Shown: piece after piece, positions 1 through 6,505 of the stretch
Layout of the letters: each line of letters opens with the position of its first letter
Position numbering within the stretch: position 1 is the stretch's first letter
DNA from: Flavobacteriaceae bacterium
Lineage (GTDB): Bacteria; Bacteroidota; Bacteroidia; Flavobacteriales; Flavobacteriaceae
Length of the DNA stretch: 6,505 nucleotides
NCBI GenBank assembly: GCA_016763715.1
Contig: JAESTG010000304.1
Span: 1 to 6,505 of the forward strand
Direction of reading: 5' to 3'
The notes under the pieces: generated by a model
The model's input: only the letters and a program-made list of their open reading frames with translations
Told to the model about the DNA's origin: nothing
Database searches by the model: none
Made by a program: the position numbers and the translations under genes

Positions 1-1633
1 ATACGACCAAAAAGCCGTTTATTATGCTCATGCTGGTGCTGGAGAATTGCATTTGCGACCAATTTTAAACCTTAAAACTAGAGAAGGAGTGGAGTACTTT
101 CGAAAGATTACCACCGAAGTCGCAAAACTCACTAAAAAATACCGTGGTTCCTTCTCAGGTGAACATGGCGATGGCATTGTTCGGGCTGAATTCCTTGAAA
201 TGCAGATAGGCACTAAGAACTTTGAATTGCTTAAACGTATTAAGAAAGTCTTCGATCCACAAAACATATTTAATCCTGGCAAGATAACTGATGCTTGGCC
301 AATGGATGTTTCTTTAAGAAATGAAACAGATGTTTCCACACCTGAAATCACCAGCTTTATGGACTTTAGTGATTCGGAAGGAATTCTACGATTGGTAGAA
401 AAATGTAATGGAAGTGGGGACTGCCGTAAATCTGCCAATACAAGTGGAACCATGTGTCCAAGTTATCAAGTAACTAAAAATGAAAAAGATAGCACAAGAG
501 GACGAGCTAATATGCTTAGGGAAATACTTACTCAAAGTGAAGAAGCGAATAAATTCAATTCGGCCGACCTAAAAAAAACCTTTGATCTTTGTTTGAGTTG
601 TAAGGCTTGTGCCACAGAATGCCCTAGTAATGTAGATATAGCTACTGCCAAAGCAGAGTTTCTATATCAATACCATAAAGAAAATGGAGTATCCAAATCG
701 GACCGTCTCTTTGGAATGAGCAGTACATTCAACAAAAGAGCATCTAGATTTCCACGTCTCGTTAACTTCTTATTCAACAATCCAATTACTTCAATAATTA
801 TTAAATATAAAGGGCAAATTGCAAAAGAAAGAAGGCTCCCTAATATTTCAACTAAAAGTTTCAGTAAAGCAAGTCAATCATTTAAAAAACAAAATGTTAC
901 AATTAAAAAAAATATAATTTTATTTGTGGATGAATTCAGTAATTATCTGGATGCACACATTGCAGAAGATAGTTATTGTTTGCTCGTTGCACTAGGCTAC
1001 AATGTAACGATAGTGGATCATTTGGACAGTGCACGTGCCCTCTTAAGCAAAGGCTTTTTGGAAGAAGCAAAAATACATGCTTCAGAAAATATAGCATATT
1101 TAAAAGGAAGGGTAACTAAAGACACCCCTTTGGTTGGTATAGAACCTTCAGCCATACTGGGGTTTAGGGATGAATACCTTCGGTTGGTGGATGATGTGGA
1201 GTCGGCAAGACATATTTCAGAACACACCTTTCTCATTGAAGAGTTTATCGCTTCGGAAATAGAAAATGGCACCATTACACCAGCACAATTTACTTCCGAA
1301 GAAAAACAAATCAAGATACATGTTCACTGTCATCAAAAAGCACTAAGTAATCAAAAAGTAACCTTTGACATCCTTAACCTTCCAAAAAATTATCATCCCA
1401 CGATTATGCCAACTGGCTGCTGTGGGATGGCTGGCAGCTTTGGTTATGAAAAGGAGTATTATGAGCTGAGTATGCAAATAGGGGAGTTAAAACTATTTCC
1501 TTCAGTTAGAAAAGCTGCTAAAAATACCATTATTGCAGCAAATGGCACTAGTTGCAGACATCAAATTGAAGATGGTACACAGCGAAAAGCACTGCACCCT
1601 GTGACGATTTTAAGGCAAGCAATACGATTGTGA
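1..1633 (+). CDS. FAD-linked oxidase / Fe-S oxidoreductase fusion (2-hydroxyacid dehydrogenase type), C-terminal part
   Basis: This is the last 543 residues of a protein that enters from the left; the reading frame is open from base 2, and the TTG at 47 is an internal Leu. Seen: the end of an FAD-oxidase C-terminal domain (AHAGAGELHLRP at residues 9-20, SGEHGDG at about 52-58, FDPQNIFNPGKI at about 84-95), then a ferredoxin-like region with C135, C141, C152-P and C197-x2-C-x2-C-x3-C207-P, then two CCG-type domains. The second has HVHCHQKAL (440-448), GCCGMAGSFGYE (472-483) and C518. The first (about 305-395) keeps GIEPSAIL but lacks its cysteines. Known: this GlcD-plus-GlcF fusion occurs in proteins of about 1000 residues such as E. 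coli YdiJ, which oxidise D-2-hydroxyacids and pass electrons through Fe-S clusters, probably at the membrane. The substrate here (D-lactate, D-2-hydroxyglutarate or glycolate) cannot be told. The stop directly abuts the stop of the convergent next gene. Confidence 0.92.
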   Translation, partial: YDQKAVYYAHAGAGELHLRPILNLKTREGVEYFRKITTEVAKLTKKYRGSFSGEHGDGIVRAEFLEMQIGTKNFELLKRIKKVFDPQNIFNPGKITDAWPMDVSLRNETDVSTPEITSFMDFSDSEGILRLVEKCNGSGDCRKSANTSGTMCPSYQVTKNEKDSTRGRANMLREILTQSEEANKFNSADLKKTFDLCLSCKACATECPSNVDIATAKAEFLYQYHKENGVSKSDRLFGMSSTFNKRASRFPRLVNFLFNNPITSIIIKYKGQIAKERRLPNISTKSFSKASQSFKKQNVTIKKNIILFVDEFSNYLDAHIAEDSYCLLVALGYNVTIVDHLDSARALLSKGFLEEAKIHASENIAYLKGRVTKDTPLVGIEPSAILGFRDEYLRLVDDVESARHISEHTFLIEEFIASEIENGTITPAQFTSEEKQIKIHVHCHQKALSNQKVTFDILNLPKNYHPTIMPTGCCGMAGSFGYEKEYYELSMQIGELKLFPSVRKAAKNTIIAANGTSCRHQIEDGTQRKALHPVTILRQAIRL

Positions 1634-2467
1634 TTAAAGATCATTCAGCAATTGGAAAGCAGAAAGCATTTCAGGAAAAGGCTCTTCAGTAATATTATCT
1701 TCATCATTGACTATAAACGGCATATGACTTTTTTGTAGATGCTCGTACAATCTCCAATTTTCATTATTGTATTCCAACGCTGTCAGGTTTTCAATCCAAT
1801 CACCACTATTTAAATAGGTACATCGTCCTTTTGATGTACACACATCCCGAATAACAGGTTGATGTATATGTCCGCATATTACATAATGCATTCCTCGTTC
1901 TATGGCGACTTCGGTGGCAGTTTCTTCAAAATTGGAAATGAACTTAACCGCACTTTTAACACTTTTTTTAATTCGTTTGCTCAAAGAATACTTCTCACGG
2001 CCCATCTTCACAAGGACAATATTAACCCATCTATTGAATAAAATTAGCATATCATAGCCCCAACCACCTAACTTAGCAATCCATTTGGCATGCTGTATGG
2101 AAGCGTCAAAAACATCGCCATGAAAAAACCAAGCCTTTTTACCATCCAGATTGAGCACTAGTTGATCCAAAACACAAATGTTGCCCATTTTCACTTTGTT
2201 GAACCTTTGAAGCTTTTCATCATGATTACCCGTAATATAATAGACTTTAGTTCCCTTTGCTGCCAACGCCAATATCTTTTTAATGACTAAAAGATGGGAT
2301 TTGGGAAAATATCGCTTCCTAAACTGCCAGATATCAAAAATATCGCCATTAAGGATAAGTTTCTGAGGTTTGATAGCATTGAGGTACTGTAAAACTTCCC
2401 GTGCATGACAACCATACGTACCTAAATGAATATCTGATAAAACGGCGATTTCAACTTTTCTTTTCAA
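1634..2467 (-). CDS. LpxH-type metallophosphoesterase (probable UDP-2,3-diacylglucosamine diphosphatase)
   Basis: This 277-residue calcineurin-like phosphoesterase has all the metal-binding motifs in order: D12-x-H14 (LSDIHLG), GDIFD (41-45), GNHDE (80-84), HGD (116-118) and GHIHQP (199-204). Known: LpxH cleaves UDP-2,3-diacylglucosamine to lipid X and UMP at the inner membrane in lipid A synthesis. Bacteroidota proteins of this length with the same motifs are usually given that name. The third motif is GNHD, whereas classical E. coli LpxH has GNRD, so the substrate is inferred and a related LpxH2-like phosphoesterase is possible. No signal peptide or membrane segment is evident. The last 30 or so residues form an acidic tail beyond the catalytic core. 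The start is a TTG (CAA on the plus strand at 2465-2467). A stop lies three codons upstream, and the first in-frame Met is residue 94, after three metal motifs, so a non-ATG start is needed. The gene converges with the oxidase gene and diverges from the Roco gene. Confidence 0.85.
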   Translation of the reverse strand: MKRKVEIAVLSDIHLGTYGCHAREVLQYLNAIKPQKLILNGDIFDIWQFRKRYFPKSHLLVIKKILALAAKGTKVYYITGNHDEKLQRFNKVKMGNICVLDQLVLNLDGKKAWFFHGDVFDASIQHAKWIAKLGGWGYDMLILFNRWVNIVLVKMGREKYSLSKRIKKSVKSAVKFISNFEETATEVAIERGMHYVICGHIHQPVIRDVCTSKGRCTYLNSGDWIENLTALEYNNENWRLYEHLQKSHMPFIVNDEDNITEEPFPEMLSAFQLLNDL

Positions 2468-2589
2468 TGGACTCTAGGTTTGTACAAAATTCTGAAAAGA
2501 AGCTGAATAGCGCATTATCAAAATGTTACTAGTTGTTTTACAAATGGTTATTTCATTTATTCATTGACATAAGAGTAGGGCTATAGATT

Positions 2590-2633
2590 CCTTTCTAAGA
2601 TTCGGTTGGAATGGGTATATTTGTTAAGAAAGG
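2590..2633. repeat. Short inverted repeat bracketing the candidate promoter
   Basis: CCTTTCT at 2590-2596 is the exact reverse complement of AGAAAGG at 2627-2633, with 30 bases between the arms. The left arm covers the presumed -33 element and the right arm covers the presumed transcription start, so the pair could be an operator. Seven bases is short and the match may be chance. A hairpin with a 30-base loop followed by TTTTT is too weak to call a terminator. Confidence 0.25.
2592..2623 (+). promoter_or_regulatory. Candidate Bacteroidota-type promoter for the Roco-TIR gene
   Basis: TATATTTG at 2616-2623 matches the Bacteroidota primary-sigma -7 element TAnnTTTG exactly. TTTC at 2592-2595, 20 bases upstream, is an imperfect -33 element (consensus about TTTG). 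Transcription would start near 2630, giving a leader of about 67 nt to the ATG at 2697 or about 112 nt to the one at 2742. The placement is right for the Roco gene, but the -33 match is weak and the -7 motif alone can occur by chance in AT-rich DNA. Confidence 0.45.
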
Positions 2634-2696
2634 TTTTTACACTACTGTTTTTCTCCCCTAAGCAGCAACCTACATCATAAATTTAAAATTAACGGA

Positions 2697-5402
2697 ATGT
2701 GCAAGTTTAAGATACTTGTTCATTTTAGAGAACATTACTGTATGTCATTAAAAATTGCTTTGAAACGAATAGAGGAGGAACGATTGAATCCTACAGATGA
2801 ATTATATTTAACAGACTTAGAATTAATTGAAATACCTGTGGAGGTTTCAAATTTGAGGAACCTTGAGGCCCTTTACTTAAATGGCAACCAAATTACTGAA
2901 ATAAAAAACTTAGAGCAGCTTAAAAATTTACAAATACTACATCTAGGTAATAATCAAATCTCTGAAATAAAAAACCTAGAACAGCTTAAAGAATTACTAA
3001 GACTTCGGCTAGATAGTAATCAAATCTCTGAAATAAAAAATTTAGAGCAGCTTAAAGAATTACAAATACTACATCTAGGTAATAATCAAATCTCTGAAAT
3101 AAAAAACCTAGAGCAGCTTAAAAAAATACAATCACTTCAGCTAAGTCGCAATAAAATTATTGAAATAAAAAACATAGAGCCGCTTAAAAAATTACAAAGA
3201 CTTCAACTAGGTAGTAATCAAATCTCTGAAATAAAAAACCTAGAACAACTTAAAAAATTACAATCACTTGACTTAACAAACAACCTAATTACAATTTTGG
3301 GAAAATCTATTTTAGACTTAGATCTCACAATTTTATTGGATGACTATGACGACTTCATAAACTCGTTAGGCATATTTGTACAAGGTAACCCAATACTAAC
3401 ACCACCTCCAGAAGTCAACAAGCAAGGAAACAAAGCAATCGCCGCATTTTTTGAAAGCACCAAGAGAGAAAAGGATATTAGGCCATTAAATGAAGTGAAA
3501 GTAATTTTGGTAGGCGAAGGAGCTTCAGGCAAAACAAGTCTCGTAAAATGTTTACTGGGAGATGATTTCGATATTAAAGAAAAACAAACCCACGGTATTA
3601 ATATTTCAAAAAGAGGGTTTCAAGTAAAACAGGAAAACTTAACCATCAACTTTTGGGATTTTGGAGGTCAAGAGATTGTGCATGCCACACATCAGTTCTT
3701 TTTAACAAAACGATGCCTATACATTCTGGTATTGGACAGTAGAAAAGATGAAAAGGCAGAGTACTGGTTAAAATACATAGAAAGTTTTGGTGGAAATGCA
3801 CCCATTTTTGTAATTCTGAATAAAATGGATGAAAACCCATCATTTGAGTTAGATAGAAAATTTTTGTCAGAGAAATACCCAAGTATTCAAGACTATTTTA
3901 AAATTTCATGTAAAGAGGATAGGGGCATAGATACCTTAAGAAGTAAATTAGTCTCCTCTCTATGGGATATGGAACTTAGAAACACCCCGTTTCATAAAAA
4001 TTGGTTTCAGGTAAAAGAACATTTCCATGAAATGACCGACAATTACATAGCGTATACCGAATACAAAAAAGTATGTGAATCCTTTCATGTGACAGACCTA
4101 GATGCTCAATCCACGCTTTTAGGTTTCTTAAATGATTTAGGCATTGTTTTAAATTATGAAAAATTACGTTTATTAAACACTCAAGTACTAAACCCACTTT
4201 GGCTTACCAAGGCGGTTTATAGGGTTATTAATTCTCCAATGGTTGTGGAACAAAACGGTCGGTTTGCGCTCAATGACTTGTCCAAAATCATAAACGATGT
4301 ACGGTTTAATGAGATTTACGAAGACGAAGAGGCCTTTGATGTACCTGAAGACAAGTTTCTATTTATTATTGGTATGATGAAAGAGTTTCAGCTAATCTAC
4401 GAAGTTGAAAGAGATCAATATGTGGCACCAGAATTACTCCCTACCGAGCAAACCGATTTTGACTTTCTACCAAACGAACCAATCATAAAGTTTATCATTG
4501 AGTATTCCGACTTCCTTCCATCACCTATTATTTCAAGATTAATGGTAAAAATGCATCCTTATATCTACAACAATCAAATCTGGAAAAAAGGAATGCTACT
4601 ACAAGAAAAGCTAATCTTCAATAGCATGGCAAAAATCGTTTTGGACAAAGAAAAAAAACAAATTACCTTAGAAGTAGGTGGAGATAGAAGGCACGACTTT
4701 TTAACGGTCTTGAGGCAAGCCATTAGAGAGGTAAATGAAAGTTATGAAGATCTTGATTATACAGAGTGGATTCCGCTACCAGAATTGCACAAAGGCTTGC
4801 AACTTTTGGTAGATTATCAAGAAATACTTGGACATGATAGTATGGGAAGTACTCACTATACCTCAGGGAAATTAAAAGAAAAATTTTTGGTACATGAGCT
4901 ACTCAATGGTGTGGAACGTCCTGAAACTAGGAAAGAAGGAAAGCCTATTCATATTTTTGTCTCTTACTCTAGTGAAGACAAAGATTATAAGGATGAGCTC
5001 ATAAAACACCTAATGTCCTTAGTAAGATTGAAGAAGGTATATATATGGCACGACAAGAATATCGATGCTGGAGATGAATGGGAAAATGAGGTTTTTGAAA
5101 ATTTAGACAGAGCAGACATTGTGTTATGTCTTATAAGTAGTAGCTTTATCGCATCGGATTTTTGTTATAAGAAAGAATTAACAACTGCCTTAGAAGCTCA
5201 TGATGCCAGAAAAAAAGTAGTGATTCCGTTGCGAATTAGAAAATGTTCAGGTAAAGATTTACCCATCAATAAGTTACAAGGGATCCCTAAAAATTGGCTA
5301 AAAGGAGTAAAGGATGACCTAGGTTGGACAAAAATTGTCGAGGGTATTGAAGATAAAATTGATGAAATACAAAAACGCAAGACAAAGTACCGACATAACT
5401 AA
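2697..5402 (+). CDS. Roco-family protein LRR-Roc-COR-TIR, putative immune-type NADase
   Basis: This is a 901-residue cytosolic protein with no signal peptide or membrane segment. Domains in order: leucine-rich repeats (about 35-210, mostly 22-residue units); the usual Roco linker ([11 protein letters not shown], 230-240); Roc GTPase (about 266-425) with P-loop GEGASGKTS (273-281), switch-I Thr298 in THGI, G3 DFGGQE (321-326), G4 NKMD (375-378) and G5 SCK (404-406); COR dimerisation region (about 430-745); and a C-terminal TIR domain (about 750-890). The TIR has IFVSYSSED (753-761), [12 protein letters not shown] (784-795) and [15 protein letters not shown] (814-828). Glu827 sits where NAD-cleaving TIRs have their catalytic Glu. 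Known: bacterial Roco proteins are nucleotide-regulated dimers, and many bacterial TIRs deplete NAD in phage defence. Inferred: the LRRs sense, Roc-COR switches and the TIR kills or signals. The start may instead be ATG 2742 (Met16), which begins [10 protein letters not shown]; the first 15 residues look unlike the family. The flanking genes are housekeeping and no partner gene is present. Confidence 0.93.
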   Translation: MCKFKILVHFREHYCMSLKIALKRIEEERLNPTDELYLTDLELIEIPVEVSNLRNLEALYLNGNQITEIKNLEQLKNLQILHLGNNQISEIKNLEQLKELLRLRLDSNQISEIKNLEQLKELQILHLGNNQISEIKNLEQLKKIQSLQLSRNKIIEIKNIEPLKKLQRLQLGSNQISEIKNLEQLKKLQSLDLTNNLITILGKSILDLDLTILLDDYDDFINSLGIFVQGNPILTPPPEVNKQGNKAIAAFFESTKREKDIRPLNEVKVILVGEGASGKTSLVKCLLGDDFDIKEKQTHGINISKRGFQVKQENLTINFWDFGGQEIVHATHQFFLTKRCLYILVLDSRKDEKAEYWLKYIESFGGNAPIFVILNKMDENPSFELDRKFLSEKYPSIQDYFKISCKEDRGIDTLRSKLVSSLWDMELRNTPFHKNWFQVKEHFHEMTDNYIAYTEYKKVCESFHVTDLDAQSTLLGFLNDLGIVLNYEKLRLLNTQVLNPLWLTKAVYRVINSPMVVEQNGRFALNDLSKIINDVRFNEIYEDEEAFDVPEDKFLFIIGMMKEFQLIYEVERDQYVAPELLPTEQTDFDFLPNEPIIKFIIEYSDFLPSPIISRLMVKMHPYIYNNQIWKKGMLLQEKLIFNSMAKIVLDKEKKQITLEVGGDRRHDFLTVLRQAIREVNESYEDLDYTEWIPLPELHKGLQLLVDYQEILGHDSMGSTHYTSGKLKEKFLVHELLNGVERPETRKEGKPIHIFVSYSSEDKDYKDELIKHLMSLVRLKKVYIWHDKNIDAGDEWENEVFENLDRADIVLCLISSSFIASDFCYKKELTTALEAHDARKKVVIPLRIRKCSGKDLPINKLQGIPKNWLKGVKDDLGWTKIVEGIEDKIDEIQKRKTKYRHN
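2862..3257 (+). repeat. Six 66-bp tandem repeats encoding 22-residue LRR units
   Basis: The string GAAATAAAAAA recurs at 2898, 2964, 3030, 3096, 3162 and 3228, an exact 66-bp period through six in-frame units (residues 56-187). Each unit has the form [22 protein letters not shown], close to the SDS22 type of LRR. Units 1, 2, 3, 4 and 6 keep the core IKNLEQLK. Unit 5 is the most diverged, with IKNIEPLK and Arg-Asn-Lys in the asparagine turn. Degenerate LRR units lie on either side (residues 37-55 and 188-210). The identity extends to synonymous positions, which points to repeat duplication and not just constraint on the protein. Confidence 0.9.
2928..3112 (+). repeat. 53-bp perfect direct repeat, two units apart
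   Basis: Bases 2928-2980 are identical to 3060-3112, at a distance of 132 bp (exactly two 66-bp units). The copies encode the same LRR residues, [13 protein letters not shown] with flanks. This suggests a two-unit duplication or gene conversion inside the array. Unit 6 (around 3192-3245) shares long stretches with unit 3, so other exchanges probably took place as well. Confidence 0.85.
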
Positions 5403-5443
5403 AGAATAAAATTTATATTACAAAAAATTATAGTAAACCACCC

Positions 5444-6505
5444 ATGGCAGGAAACACCTTCGGAACCATTTTTAAGCTCACCACTTTTGGTGAATCACAC
5501 GGTCCCGCACTTGGTGGAATTATAGACGGTTGTCCAGCTGGCATTGAACTAGACTTTGAAGCTATTGAAATAGAAATGCAGCGAAGAAAACCAGGGCAGT
5601 CTGCTATTGTAACACAACGTAAAGAGCCTGATACTGTCAAATTTCTCTCTGGCATATTTGAAGGAAAAACTACAGGAACCCCCATTGGGTTTGTGATTGA
5701 AAACATCAATCAAAAATCGAATGACTATTCACATATCAAAGATACCTACCGACCATCACATGCCGATTATACCTACGACCAGAAATATGGAATAAGGGAT
5801 TACCGCGGAGGTGGGCGTTCTTCAGCCAGAGAAACTGCTAGTCGAGTAGCAGCAGGTGCTATCGCTAAACAGTTCTTAAAAAATATTAAAATTACTGCCT
5901 ATGTTTCCAGTGTTGGCAAGTTACAACTGGAAAAATCATATAAAGAACTTGACTTTTCAGAAATAGAGAAAAACCCCGTTCGTACCGCAGACGCAAAAAT
6001 GGCAGTACAAATGGAAGATTACATCAAAGAGATACGAAAACAAGGAGATACCGTTGGCGGTACCATAAGCTGTGTGATCGAAAATATGCCTGTCGGACTT
6101 GGAGAACCTGTCTTTAAAAAATTACATTCTGAATTAGGAATGGCTATGCTATCTATCAACGCCGTTAAAGGATTTGAATACGGTAGCGGGTTTGCTGGAA
6201 CACGTCTCAAAGGAAGCGAACATAATGACCTTTTTAATCCCGACGGAAGTACACAAACCAATTATAGTGGGGGAGTGCAAGGTGGAATTAGTAATGGAGA
6301 GGATGTATATTTCAATGTGGCTTTCAAACCTGTAGCAACCATAATGCAAAAGCAAGAAACCATCAATAGTAAGGGAGAAGTGGTTGAAATGCAGGGAAAA
6401 GGAAGGCATGACCCCTGTGTAGTACCAAGAGCAGTACCAATTGTAGAGGCCATGGCTGCCTTAGTATTAGCCGATTTTGTTTTACTGAATAGACTTTCAA
6501 AAATA
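5444..6505 (+). CDS. aroC: Chorismate synthase (3' end at or just beyond window edge)
   Basis: The enzyme converts 5-enolpyruvylshikimate-3-phosphate to chorismate with reduced FMN, the last common step to aromatic amino acids, folate precursors and quinones; it is a cytosolic homotetramer. Seen: 354 codons open to the right edge, beginning [20 protein letters not shown] with conserved His19, then RRKPGQS (about 46-52), the Gly/Arg/Ser-rich signature [13 protein letters not shown] (122-134) and the C-terminal signature [13 protein letters not shown] (320-332). All three family signatures are intact and there is no frameshift. The family is about 350-365 residues long, so at most a few codons and the stop are missing. 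The ATG at 5444 matches the usual N-terminus; its leader is A-rich and lacks a Shine-Dalgarno sequence. It lies 41 bp after the Roco-TIR stop in the same direction, with no terminator and no clear promoter in the gap. It may therefore be co-transcribed with that gene or use a promoter inside its 3' end. Confidence 0.97.
   Translation, partial: MAGNTFGTIFKLTTFGESHGPALGGIIDGCPAGIELDFEAIEIEMQRRKPGQSAIVTQRKEPDTVKFLSGIFEGKTTGTPIGFVIENINQKSNDYSHIKDTYRPSHADYTYDQKYGIRDYRGGGRSSARETASRVAAGAIAKQFLKNIKITAYVSSVGKLQLEKSYKELDFSEIEKNPVRTADAKMAVQMEDYIKEIRKQGDTVGGTISCVIENMPVGLGEPVFKKLHSELGMAMLSINAVKGFEYGSGFAGTRLKGSEHNDLFNPDGSTQTNYSGGVQGGISNGEDVYFNVAFKPVATIMQKQETINSKGEVVEMQGKGRHDPCVVPRAVPIVEAMAALVLADFVLLNRLSKI

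Noticed and set aside
1859..2041. Short plus-strand frame inside the LpxH-like gene
   Set aside because: It is opposite the conserved metallophosphoesterase core and has no recognisable motif.
2475..2482. TAGGTTTG, a second exact TAnnTTTG match on the plus strand
   Set aside because: No -33 element at the right distance, and it would give a leader of over 200 nt; the match at 2616 is better placed.
2485..2492. GAATTTTG on the minus strand as a -7 element for the LpxH-like gene
   Set aside because: One mismatch to TAnnTTTG, and the nearest TTTG upstream is 26 bp away, not about 20.
2564..2587. TTGACA at 2564-2569 followed by TATAGA at 2582-2587 as a sigma70 promoter
   Set aside because: The spacer is only 12 bp, not 16-18, and Bacteroidota use a different promoter consensus.
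2862..3257. Tandem repeats as a possible CRISPR array
   Set aside because: The 66-bp period is an in-frame multiple of 22 codons with no unique spacers, and it encodes canonical LRR units.
5403..5443. A terminator or promoter between the Roco-TIR gene and aroC
   Set aside because: The 41 bp are AT-rich but show no stem followed by T-run and no exact TAnnTTTG element.
6019..6453. Overlapping open frames antisense to aroC
   Set aside because: They lie wholly opposite a clearly conserved gene, resemble no known family, and have Ser/Pro/Cys-rich compositions typical of shadow frames.

Overview
The window looks like chromosomal DNA from a member of the Bacteroidota, probably a flavobacterium or close relative. 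It is AT-rich with A-rich leaders and no convincing Shine-Dalgarno sequences. There is one good match to the Bacteroidota -7 promoter element (TAnnTTTG). The FAD/Fe-S fusion oxidase and the LpxH-like phosphoesterase also read like Bacteroidota versions of those families. The species cannot be fixed from this sequence alone.

Layout, left to right. (1) Positions 1-1633, plus strand: the C-terminal 543 residues of a large FAD-linked oxidase / Fe-S oxidoreductase fusion (2-hydroxyacid dehydrogenase type); its N-terminal half lies outside the window. (2) Positions 1634-2467, minus strand: a 277-residue metallophosphoesterase of the UDP-2,3-diacylglucosamine diphosphatase (LpxH) type, convergent with gene 1 with stop codons directly abutting, and apparently started from TTG. 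(3) Positions 2468-2696: a 229-bp divergent intergenic region with a candidate promoter for the next gene, bracketed by a short inverted repeat. (4) Positions 2697-5402, plus strand: a 901-residue Roco protein with the order leucine-rich repeats, Roc GTPase, COR, TIR. (5) Positions 5444-6505, plus strand: chorismate synthase (aroC), complete at its 5' end and cut by the window edge at or within a few codons of its stop.

Genes 1, 2 and 5 are metabolic or envelope genes with no evident functional link to one another. The exception is the Roco-TIR gene, which sits alone between the LpxH-like gene and aroC. It combines a repeat-based recognition region, a regulatory GTPase/dimerisation module and a TIR domain that keeps the glutamate expected of NAD-consuming TIR enzymes. 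This is the architecture of an innate-immune-like sensor and effector in one polypeptide, and a single-gene anti-phage or abortive-infection role is a reasonable but unproven inference. Its LRR region is encoded by six 66-bp tandem DNA repeats, two of which share a perfect 53-bp stretch, suggesting recent expansion or shuffling of the recognition surface. I found no tRNA, rRNA, CRISPR array, transposase, integrase or convincing rho-independent terminator.
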